Positions 11,801-23,400 of a stretch of DNA of 64,000 nucleotides are shown here, in pieces. This stretch comes from Sclerotiophoma versabilis. Lineage: Eukaryota > Ascomycota > Dothideomycetes > Pleosporales > Didymellaceae. The notes under the pieces were generated by a model. That model did no database searches, was not told the origin of the DNA, and worked only from the letters and a program-made list of their open reading frames with translations. A program made the translations under genes and the position numbers. Positions within the stretch are counted from its first letter, which is position 1. The number at the start of each line of letters is the position of its first letter. The stretch lies in contig JAAROD010000054.1 in NCBI GenBank assembly GCA_012274445.1, positions 62,001-126,000 on the forward strand, written 5' to 3'.

Positions 11801-14800
11801 GTCGACGGTCAAAGACGGTGTCAACAACCGGTAGTCTTCCTCGCCAAGCCACTGGTCAGGCAGCAGGCCAAATGTCATCCGGAACTCTGGCTGGTCATGG
11901 GTTGACTCCATGATGATGAGCCTGCCCCCCGTTTTGAGTAACTTGCGCACATTTGCGACGGTATCTTCCATGGATCTTGTTCTGTGTAATACCTGTGAGG
12001 CGATTACAAGATCGTACGATCCGTCCTCAAAGCCCTGTGCTGAAGGATCCTGCTCAATGTCTAGGGTTCGGAACGACAAAAGGCTCTTCCACGCTTTGAA
12101 GGTTTCTTCAGCGGCCTCGAAGAAAGTGTCGAAAATGTCAGTATAATCGTACGAAGCGCAAAGGGGATCCTCAACGCCCAAGGCATTTAGAATTGGCTGA
12201 GTTGTACCGCCGCTGCCTGCGCCAATCTCAAGTATCTTGGCCCGAGGATTCTTCAGTGCGTATAGCCGAATCAGCTCCGCCATTTGGTTCCGGCTGCGAT
12301 CGAGCTTTAGGCATTCGGTATTGAATCGTTGGAGCAATTTATTATCCTGCATCCGATCTAACGGTAACACGCGCCCGCACAGTATGTCCACTAAGTGTGG
12401 TCCGACATTGCACATAAGGGCTCCATTGGCACTACCCGCTGCTACTTTCGCAATAAGTGCAGCCTTTTCTTCTTGTGTGACTGGAGTAACATGACTGGCG
12501 AATGCTTGAGCTTTCATCCACACATAGTAACGCTTGAAGTGGCCTCGAATCTCTTGGACCTCTGCCGGAGTTATGGTTGCAAGAGCTTCCTCGATGAACA
12601 TGGAGCATACTAAATTGGTATCAGCCAATGCCTCTACCTCAATGAGATCGGGCTCGTAAGCCAATTGCTGCTTGAGTGCTCCTGGGCTCATAGTTGTTAG
12701 ATCAGGAACCCACTTTGGAGTAAGGAATTTGTCGTTTTCGCACGGTGCGCTATTGTGAAGAGCGTTACCAATGGACTGAAAGAGGAAGTCTTCAATAGTG
12801 ATGACTATGTCTCCTTCTTCATCATCGACGACTGTAACTGAAGCCCTGAAACCTTGCTTGTCATTATTGTGGACTTCGGAGAAAGCTTTGAAAGTAGAAG
12901 GGAAGCACTGCTTGATGTTTTCCGAAACCCACAAGTTCTTGATGGAGCGTGGAACTTGTGCGGACGGTAAATTTGCTCCAGCAGCAGGCAGTGCCGCGTA
13001 GATTGCTTGAAAAACAGTGTCGAGCGTTGTTGGATGAATGAGGTGTGGGTGCTCAAATTGATATGGCATTACAGATGCGGTGTCGACAGTTTCAATGGTC
13101 GCAAGAGAACCCTGAGAACGAGTTCGAATTGCCTTCAGATTCTGGAAGATGGGACCATGCTGAATACCCACGCGGTGCATGGAGTCATACACATCTGATG
13201 GGCTGACGCGAACTCGATAATCGGTAGTGTCACAGACGGCCACAGGGGGTTTTGGGTCGCTCTTGCTGTCGTGCTCGATGCAAATGAGACCCCGACAGTG
13301 TTCATTCCATTTATCATCGTGGGTAACAGAGAACACCTGGAATTCATTCCAACCCTTGGCGTAGATTGCCTTGTCGCCGCAAGGCTTGAGTGATAACTGA
13401 ACCTCGACGCCATTGTCGCCATCGGGAATGACCAATGCCGCGAGCATATCAATATCCCGCAGGCGGTATCCAGATATATCTCTATCAGTGTGCCGCTGGG
13501 CTTGGATGAGGCCTTCAAGAGCCATGCAAATGAAGCCCGCTCCAGGATAGACAGTCGTTCCTTGAAGCATGTGATCTCGTATCCAAGGCATAGAGGAAGC
13601 TGTAATGATATGGCGCCAAGAAGGATTGATGCGATTTGTACCAGCGACAAGGGAGCCAAGTAGATCGTGAGGGCCCTCGGATAACATGCGATGAGCCCTG
13701 TTCATTCGCGGCTCGTACCAGTGGCGAATCTGATGATTCCAAGCATATCTTGGAAGATCGGTCAACACACGACCGTGGATCGTGAGGTTCACTCCGGCCA
13801 TATTCAGTGGGAACCCTCTATGGATTAGCTCACACGCCAGCGTGTGCATTGTGTCGACAGCATTTTTCTTGCGTACCAAACAGCTAGCATAGCCAACGGT
13901 AGAGTCTTTAAAGATATTGAGTGTTGTTATGTCCTGAATAGGTCCAGAGAGGGCGGGATGGGCGCCGAGTTCGAGGACCATGTCGACGGCACTGGGCTCC
14001 CCTGGGGCAGAGAAGCACATATTGGTGAAAGATTCAACAAAGAGCACTGGCTGCGTAAGACTCTTCACCCAATGGTTCGCAGCGCCGATTTCTTCCACGT
14101 CCGACATCCGCTGGCCAGTAGTGGGGGAAGAGTAGATGACATTTCTCATCTGTGGTTCCGGCTTAATATTTGCGTTCAACCAATCTGCGTATGGCTTTGC
14201 GAGAGGCTCCAAATGGTGGGAGTGGTACGCAGCAGGCACCTGGAGCTTTCGTGTAAATACTCCGTCCGCCTGGAGGAAGGTCTCCAGCTCTTGTATTCCG
14301 GAAATGTCTCCTGAGATGGTTACGCTCGAGGGACTGTTCTGACATGCGACAATGACGCGGCCGGCGGTAACACGCTCTACATACTTTTGTATGTGGTCGA
14401 AACCAAGGCCAACAGCCATCATTCCGCCAGGGCCCAGATTAGAATACTCTGCCACGCTAGCAGCAAGAGTACCGCGAGCGTATACTACACCCATGGCACT
14501 ACGAAGACTGAGAACGCCTGCCGCGTACGCACTTGCAATCTCACCGCTGGAATGACTACTTACTGCCGTTGGCTTTATGCCCCACGAATCCAAGAGGCGA
14601 ACTAATGCAATTTGCACAGCAACGCACACTGGCTGGCCTAGTGCTGCTTCGTTGACCCGCGTCGTCTTCTCGCTTTGGTGCAGCTCTTCCATCAAACTGT
14701 ATGTGGCACCAAACTCGCGTAGGTGCCCCTCCGCCTCGTACAACGTTTCACGGAAGACTGGATATGCAGATATAAGTTCGCGTCCCATGGCCCACCACTG

Positions 14801-16581
14801 AGCCCCTTGGCCTGTGAAAACAAAGCCAAGCTTTGGAGGGTCGTCCTTGCGTTTTGGGTTCATTTTTCCGGCTTCGATAAGTTGGACTAGTTCGGAGATT
14901 GAAGATGCGGAGGTTGCTGCTACCCAAGGGAATGCTGAACGACGTTCTCCGAGGGTATATGCAAGGTCATTTCGAAAGGACAATGTATCGCTAACGTTAA
15001 GTAGATGGTCATGTAGGTTAGAAACCATTGCTTTAGCGGCGTACTCATCTTTGGCGCTGAGTACGTAGACCTTCGAGGGTAGTGAGGTGGTAGGCTTGGA
15101 AGCAGGAAGAGAAGGCGTGTAGTTCTCGAGAATGACATGCGAGTTAGCGCCACCGTATCCAAAGTTGTTGACTGAGGCGCGGCGGATGGGTGAACTCCAG
15201 GGCTCGGTAGTTCGGGGGATCTGAAGCGTGAAAACATGTCAACATTGCATGTTACAGCATATTTGTCGTCATGAAGAGACGAGTGAAAGGCTTACCTTCA
15301 GATTCCACTCGCCAAGCTTCAACTTCGGATTGATGGTTTTCAAGTTTGCCGCCGGAGGAATTAGTCCCTTCTCAATGGCTTTGACGACCTTCACAATACT
15401 GGCCAACCCAGATGCACATTCCGTGTGCCCAACATTCGGCTTGATCGATCCGATAGGTAACGGGTTATCGCTGGATCTTGAATCTTTGAATACTGCAGCA
15501 ATGGCGCCGACCTCAAGCGGGTCTCCTGTTGGTGTTCCAGTACCGTGGGCCTACGCTAGGTTATTAACGAGTACCCGGGAGTCAAGAAGGACTCATACCT
15601 CAAAATAGCCAGTGTCTTTCGGGTCTAGCCCGGCCTTCTTATACACGCGTTGCATGAGGGCAATTTGTGCGGCTTGACTCGGGGTGGTGATTGTCTCTGT
15701 CTTTCCATCCTGGTTTAAACCAGTCTCTTTGATAATGCTCTGAATAGGGTCCCCGTCGCGGATGGCATCATCAAGGCGCTTGAGTACAATGGTTGCTGCG
15801 CCTTCTCCGCGTCCGTACCCGTTTGCACGGCTATCGAACGCGAAAGACCGCCCGTCCTTTGAGATCAATGCGATAGAAGACATTGTGATGAACATGTCTG
15901 GGTTCAGCATCAGATTCGCGCCCGAAACTACAGACATGCTCGACTCATAGTTGCGGAGGTCATTGCATGCTTGATGCAGCGCAGTCAGTGTTGTCGAGCA
16001 CCCAGTATCAATGGACATTGAAGCTCCCCGTAGATCGAAGTAGTGCGATAAACGATTTGATGCCATGGCAGAACCAACACCAACGAGAAAGAAGCGTGGC
16101 AAAGTTGTAACGTCGCGAAGTCCAGCATCATGATAGTCCTTGAAGAAGGAACCTGCGTAGACTGACGTGTTGGAACCGATCACGTCGTCCATGGTGAGCC
16201 CTGCATTTTCAAAAGCTTCGTAGGTGCCCTCGAGCATGAGCCGGAACTGCGGGTCTAGGCACTGTTCGTTGTCAGTCCAAATGAAAAAACTCGATTGAAA
16301 TTGGTACTGACTGCAGCTGTCTCAGCGGGCAAGTTGAAGAACGTGGCGTCGAAGTTACCAACGTCTTCATCAAGGAAACATGCTCCTTTTACGTTTGTAG
16401 TGTTGAGGTTGTCAGGGCGAGGATGATAGTGACCTTCAATGTGGAATCTGTCACCTGGAATCTCGCTCCAGCCTGTTCGTCCCTCGGCGCAGAGTTCCCA
16501 GAGTTTCTCAGGATCGGTGGCACCGCCAGCGAAACGGCAGCTCATGCCAATGATGGCGATGGGAATACTGGGGGCAGACAT
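8883..16581 (-). CDS. Highly reducing iterative type I polyketide synthase (KS-AT-DH-CMeT-ER-KR-ACP)
   Basis: Five exons: 16581-16312, 16261-15599, 15550-15296, 15220-10085 and 10025-8883; all introns are phase 0 and 48-75 nt; product 2488 aa. Domains in order: KS (about 5-425; IAIIGMSCRFAGG, active Cys about 178 in DTGCSTT, His in EAHGTGTP and GHTE), AT (about 530-850; FTGQGAQ, nucleophile Ser about 621), DH (about 920-1210; His about 946 in RDHMLQG), C-methyltransferase (SAM site LEIGAGSGGTT near 1395), ER (about 1780-2080; DAGSAVGQAA), KR (about 2120-2300; GGFGGIGQ, SSIAG, Tyr about 2269 in NYGAGGAF) and ACP (GVDSL, Ser about 2437). All catalytic residues I can check are present, so it should make a methylated, largely reduced chain in the cytosol. 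There is no release domain; hand-over to the SAT of the divergent NR-PKS is the expected route. Oddity: the AT elbow reads SHSSGE, where GHSSGE is usual. The open frame 8883-10013 is the KR-ACP end of this gene, joined by a 59-nt intron. Confidence 0.95.
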
Positions 16582-17448
16582 GATGGTTGAGGTTATATGG
16601 AGATGGGCTGCTTCAGAAATTAATTGATGATCAAATGTGAAGATCCGTAGTCAGAGAATAAATAAAAAATGTGTCCACTGTGTTGTTGAATTGAGGAACG
16701 AATACAGGCAATCGAATTGAGACAAGACTCGTTAGGTTGCGGCTGGAGTTAAGAGACAGTGGAAGGGTCATGAATGATGACGATGCTTACTGCAGAACAA
16801 TCTAGCTCTAGTAGATGATTTATAGACTTCCCGTAGTGTAGTAATGGCGTGAGTAACGAACGGGTCGTACCCACCAGGACCCCCTCGCCGGGCCTGCAAG
16901 GCTCCGCAACTATGGCATCACTGGAGTCGGAGAATCATTAGGATATGTTTAAACCTGGTCCTTGTCTTTTCTGGTTGGTGGGTGGGTATGGAGTGGGGCT
17001 GCGGTGTGGTTTTGAGAGTCCGAATAGTTACTCCGAGCTTGCTCAAACCCGACTTAGTCCACCTCGGAGACATTGTTCGCAACTCTTCGCGATTGTTCGC
17101 GATACCAGTCGTACCGAATTTTGACAAAGCCCGAATCTGTATGGGACAAGCAAGTTTCCAGTTAATTTACTGTTGAGATTGAGAGGTGTATATATTTCCC
17201 AGCCTGAGTACAACCCAAATTTTCGCATCTTGTAGGTGTACAAGATCCCCGCACTACGTCGAGAAGACAACTCAAATCGTCTCAGAGCCTAACCGTACGC
17301 CTATGAACCATAAGCCAGTACAATTTGTTTGTCTGCTCATCTATCGCTGTCCTTGTTCAGTCGTTGTTTCCCCCAGCGCAGCCCGGATATTCAACACCTC
17401 AATATTGGCGTTCCAGTTTCGACTGACTGACAAATCCTTCTATCAACG
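16582..17448. promoter_or_regulatory. Bidirectional promoter of the HR-PKS/NR-PKS pair
   Basis: This 867-bp spacer drives both PKS genes. TTACTCCGA at 17028-17036 is identical to a word upstream of the MDR gene. It overlaps an inverted repeat CTCCGAG (17031-17037) / CTCGGAG (17063-17069), spaced by 25 bp. A direct repeat of TTGTTCGC follows at 17073-17080 and 17093-17100 (20-bp period), with TCGCGA words between and after. TATATA near 17190 is a possible NR-PKS core promoter element. Such CGG half-sites suit a Zn2Cys6 activator; binding is inferred. Confidence 0.6.
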
Positions 17449-20400
17449 ATGTCATCTCCGAAGCTTGGTACAAATGCGCCAGTAGTCTTACTATTTGGAC
17501 CTCTCTCATCATCTCTCTCGCAAAGCAATCTCACCGCACTCCGGACCACCATTGTCTCTTGCCCACAACATGCCTGGGTCGAGCATGTCCTCACCTCACT
17601 ACCTTCGCATTACCTGTCCTTGGTGACCCAATATCCCGATCTCCATGAATTAGCCAGTATCGCGCAAATTGGCGACTTAGCGGCGTGGTTAAAGACAGGT
17701 GACCTGAGTCCGAACACGGGGCAATTGCCAAATTCGCTCCTTGCACCCCTTGTTGTCATTACACAACTTGTACAGTACAGATCTTTCCTCAGTAGCCAAG
17801 CTACTATCGAAAAGCAGCCTGTGGTTCGAGAAACGGCGGGCTTTTGCATTGGATTGCTATCTGCCTTCGTTGTCTCTCTCTCGCATGGGTCGACGGCTAT
17901 AGAGTTTGAACAGAGCGCTGGAGCCGCGGTGCGTTTAGCAATGCTTGTTGGTACTCTGGTCGACAAAAAGCATCTACGGGATCCTAGAGGCCCTTCGGAG
18001 ACCTTATCTGTTGCATGGAAACGTGTTGATTCAAGCGACAATCGTAAAGAGTTGGAATGTATTCTTGCGAGGTTTCCAGAAGTAAGTCTTCCCTAGCGAG
18101 ATCATCATTGAATCTCACAACATCAGCTCCTGCAGTCGACTGGATGTATTGATTCTAACAATCTGTTGATTTAAGGCCTATGTTTCTGTAGAATATGATG
18201 CATCACGTGTATCACTCACCACAACTGTTTCAGCCCTAGAGCCACTCCAACAAACCTTGCGAAAAGCAGGCTTTACCGTCACTGAACTAGGTCTGTCAGG
18301 ACGTTTCCACAGTGAATTGGACTACCACGACGAGTTTGAGTCTATCATCGAGTTTTGCGAGAGCAATCCCGCTTTTGCGTTTCCTACATCTGCGCTAAGA
18401 ATCCCGACAAGGACCGATAGTGACGGTACCATGCTCAGATTTCAAAAGAGTCTTCACAGAACTGCACTCCGGTCAATATTATTGCGAAGATGCGAGTGGT
18501 ACAACATCGTGTCGGAACTCAAATCGTCCCACCCTTCCAGTTCCATCTCCTTCGTCTCTTTCGGCGAACGTTGCATCCCATCAAGTCTACTGAGTGGCTT
18601 TTCTGGGCGAACTACATACTTTGAAGATACAACGATGCCATCGCTACGAGTGAACGCAAACGATGTTGCTGTTATTGGTATGGCGATCAATGTCGCCGGG
18701 GCGTCCTCCACTCCTGAATTTTGGGATCTCCTCGCATCAGGAATATCACAGCACGAACTCGTATCGGAAGAGAACTTCACCTTTGAGACCTTTTTCCGCG
18801 ACAACGATCCGAACAGAAAATGGTATGGAAACTTTATTGACGGAGTACAAGACTTTGATCATAAGTTCTTCAAGAAGACGCCAAGGGAGAGCACAGGCAT
18901 GGACCCTCAGCAAAGATTGTTACTCCAGTGTGCTTATCAGGCGGTGGAAATGTCAGGGTACTTCAACGACAGCACAAATACCAAGGTCAAAGGAGATGCG
19001 GCAATCCCGAATAACGTCGGCTGTTACATTGGCATGTGCGGCAACGACTACGTATCAAACTCTTCGCACCATGCACCCAATGCATTCACAGCGACTGGAA
19101 CTCTTCGTTCTTTTGTAGCTGGGAAGATTTCACATCACTTCGGATGGCTCGGCCCCTCACTTACGCTCGATACTGCTTGCTCCGCGTCCGCAGTCGCCAT
19201 CCACACAGCATGCCGCGCCATCTTGTCTGGAGAGGTCACTGCTGCATTAGCTGGCGGTACAAACATCATTAGTGAGCCAGGTGTCTATCAGAATCTTGCT
19301 GGTGCATCATTTCTTAGCCCTACCGGAGCCTGCAAGCCATTTGACGCAAACGCGGACGGATACTGCCGCGGTGAAGCTGTCTCTGCTGTCTTCCTCAAAT
19401 CTCTTTCTCAAGCCCGAAAGGATGGAGACATGATTTTTGGGGTCATTTCTGGTACTGCCGTGGCACAGAACAGTAACGACACTCCGATAGTAGTTCCCAA
19501 TGCATCTTCTCTGTCCAAGCTTTTCAATTCGGTGCTTAAGACAGCCAGATTAGACGCACAGGACATTTCAGTCGTCGAAGCACATGGTACTGGCACACCA
19601 GTAGGCGACCCAGCAGAATACGCAGCAATTCGCCGTATTTTTGGTCGTGAGAAAGACAACGGGATTAAGAGACCCGTTCCGCTGCAACTGGGCTCTGTAA
19701 AGGGACTGGTAGGGCACACGGAAGGTAGTTCTGGAGCCGTAAGTCTTGTAAAAGTGCTTTGCATGTTGCACGAGGCCGCTATACCGCCCCAGGCTAGTCA
19801 TACAGTCATGAATCCGGCAATTGGAGCGAACGAGAGCGATGGTATCCAGATTACAACCCAGTTGAAGCCCTGGAATGCTGCTTTCAAAGCTGCTCTTATC
19901 AATAACTATGGTGCGAGTGGGAGCAACGCATCCATGGTCGTCACCCAGGCACCAAGAATCAGATTGAATTTCAATACTACTGGTAAAACGAGTCAGGAAC
20001 ATGCAGATATCCGACATCCGTTTTGGTTCGCCGGCCTCGACGATAGGAGTATTCGCGCCTACACAGCCAAGCTCCGTGATTATCTTAAGCAAAGACCTAA
20101 TCTACTGATAGCAGATCTCGCGTTCAATGCTTTTCGACAATCAAACTACACACTTCCTCGCGCTCTATTTTTGAGCGCCCGATCGGTTCCAAATCTTATC
20201 GAGAAGCTCACTGAGCTTGAGAGCATAGCTACAGCTTCGATCGACGTTCCGTCATCTCGACCTGTTATTCTGTGCTTCGGCGGCCAGCTCTCTACGACTA
20301 TTTCTCTTGACCGTGCCGTTTACGAGAACAATGTTCTTTTACGCCAACATATGGACCGCTGTAACGCCATAGCTGTCTCATTTGGTGCTGAGAGCATTTA

Positions 20401-23400
20401 CCCTGCCGTTTTCCAAACTACGCCCATCGGCGACATCGTTCTTCTTCAGGCCGCCTTGTTTGCTCTACAGTACAGTACAGCTCAGTGTTGGATCGATTGT
20501 GGCGTAAACCCTGTTGCTATCATAGGACACAGCTTTGGAGAACTGACAGCCTTGTGCACGTCCGGAGTTCTCGAACTCAAGGACGCAATGAGACTTATTG
20601 TCAGCCGAGCTACCCTCATAAAAGACAGTTGGGGTACTGAAAAAGGCTCCATGGTGGCTGTCGAGGGAAGTGAAGACGAAGTATTGAAGGTACTGAAAGA
20701 TGTCGACCAGAGCCTGGACGCATCAATTGCATGCTACAACGCTCCGCGAAGCCACACGGTAGCTGGATCTGTACACAGCATCGATGCTGTTATTAGAACG
20801 ATTTCAGAAAAGTACCCAGAATTGCGGTTCAAGAGATTGAACGTCTCCAATGCTTTTCACTCTTCTCTGGTCGCGCCGCTTCGACCAAAACTTCAGCAGA
20901 TCGGCAAGGACCTCATCTTCAACCATCCTACCATTCCTATTGAGAGATCTATCAGCAACACAGCATCTTCAAACTTCGATGCAAATACTGTTGCCAATCA
21001 CTTACAAAATCCTGTGTATTTCTCCCATGCCGTTCATCGCCTCGCAGAGAGATATCCATCTGCAATTTGGCTCGAAGCTGGCTCAAATGCTACGATCACA
21101 TCTATGGCAAGCAAGGCGCTTGCTGCGCCCTCAGCTCATCACTTCCAGGCAGTGAACATCTCAGGTTCGCAGGGGCTTCAAAGACTGATGGATAGCACAC
21201 TTGCACTATGGAAAGCTGGGCTCCACGTTACCTATTGGGGTCATTCAAGAGCACAGACAGAAGTTTACAACCCTGTTATTCTGCCACCATACCAGTTTGA
21301 GAAGAAGAGACACTGGCTTGAGCTTAAAATGCCGCCAAAGCTTACGGCGCCTGTAAGCAAAGACCAGGAGGAGTTACCCACGAAACTATACACCTTCACC
21401 GGATATCACGATACAGACCAGCGCCTGGCTCGATTCCGGATCAATACAATGATTCCTTTGTATCATGATATTGTTTCAGGTCACACTATTGCTGGTGTGG
21501 CATCAATCTGTCCCGCGACAGTGCAGATTGACATCGTCATCGAAGCACTCAAGAGTCTCTCCGAACATCTCAGAGCCGATAGCATCCAGCCGCAGATTCG
21601 TAGCATGGTCAATCTCGTACCTGTATGCGTTGACGCCTCACGCTCCATATGGCTCGAAGTTGAAGCTTTAGACATAAGCCGTACTATCTGGACCTGGAAA
21701 TGGATATCCACTGGCCCGTCAGGTGTAGCACCCACCACCCACGTTATTGGTGAAACCCAATTCCACGATTCAAACAATATCCATTATCAGTCAGAGTTCT
21801 CACGCTACGAGCGCCTTGTCAGCCACCGCCGATGCGTGCAAATCTTGAACTCTGAGGATCCAGACGAAGTACTGCAGGGTCAAAAGAGTATCTACCGCGC
21901 ATTCTCACCCATTGTCAACTATTCACCGCTATACTTTGGCTTGCAAAAGCTTGTTGGGCTGGGTTCAGAATCGGCTGGCCGTGTTGTGAAAAAGCACACA
22001 GGCGATAGCTGGCTCGATGCTTTCCTCTCGGACACCTTCTGTCAGGTAGCAGGGATCTGGGTCAATTGTATGGCAGAGGAGAGTGAGAACGATATGTGGA
22101 TAGCCAATGGTATTGAGCAGTGGATACGCAAACCTAACATGACGGAAGTACGAACTCGTTCCATTGATGAATGGCACGTCTTCGGGCAGCATTTGCGCTC
22201 TACTGACGGGACATCGATATTATCAGATGTTTTTGTTTTCGATGCTGCGACAGGGGGGTTGACAGTAGCCATCCTGGGTATCCAGTACGCAAAAGTATCA
22301 AAGGTATCAATGGGCCGACTGCTCTCCCGTCTGACACACAAAGACAACGGAGCGCTCCAGGCGCCAGCGGTCAAAAGCACTACTCCGGTGCTAATGACAT
22401 CATGCGATGTTCCCACTCCGCCTGCAATCCCTGGCAGTGATCCCAAGTCCCCTGAGGAAGCCAAGCAAGACCCAAAGAGATTCCCAAAAGACATTGGCAA
22501 GAGGCTCAAGGCAATTCTGGCAGACATATCGGGCCTCGAAGTCGACGAGATCAAGGATAACGTTGAGCTTGGAGACATTGGTGTCGATTCTCTCATGGGC
22601 ATGGAAATGGCGAGAGAAATTGAGAGCGAGTTCAAATGCACCTTGCCGCAGAACGAGCTTATGAATGTTACCAATCTTCCGGGTTTGCTTCATTGTCTCG
22701 AGTCAGCGTTGGGTGTATCGGCTAGCAGTACTGATACCTCTTCGGCATCATTTTCCTTGGGTGATCCATATGAGGACACTGTTGGTTCTATTACACCTCT
22801 CTCAGCCCCAGATGAGGCTAGCTTGATTCCATTTGGCCTCGAGTTGCCTCATTTCGCAACGACCAAAGCCTTCAGCGAGTCGAAGATGGAAACTGATCGG
22901 CTGATGGAAAAATATGGTGTCTGCGGATACTTGCAAGCGATCGCACCGCAACAAGACCAACTATGCGTAGCTCTGATTATCGAGGCATTTCAGGACCTGG
23001 GCTGCGATCTTAGCACAGCCAAACCCGGCCAGGAGCTACCCTTCATTCCGCACGCTGGTGACCAGAAGAAATTTGCACATTATCTTTACAGGGTACTCGA
23101 AAGAGCTCGAATTTTGGACCTCAACGATGAAAAGGTCACTCGCAGCCATATTCCAATCCCCACCGAGTCAAGTAGCGACCTTCTTCGCGACCTGCTCGAT
23201 AAATATCCAGAGCATGCGTGCTGCAACGAACTTGCGTTCTGGACAGGCTCGCATCTTGCGGGAATTTTAACCGGCACTGAAGATGGAATCAAACTTATCT
23301 TCGGTACTGAGCGCGGTCGTGAGCTTGTCGCTGCTGTTTATGCTGAATTCCCTCTCAACAAGCTCTACTATGACCAGATGGGCGAATTTCTCCGTCGTCT

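Noticed and set aside
13844..14314. A 156-codon plus-strand open frame
   Set aside because: Antisense shadow of the HR-PKS acyltransferase region; no motif.
22042..22674. A 210-codon minus-strand open frame
   Set aside because: Antisense shadow of the NR-PKS PT-ACP region; Ser-rich composition from the opposite-strand codon bias.
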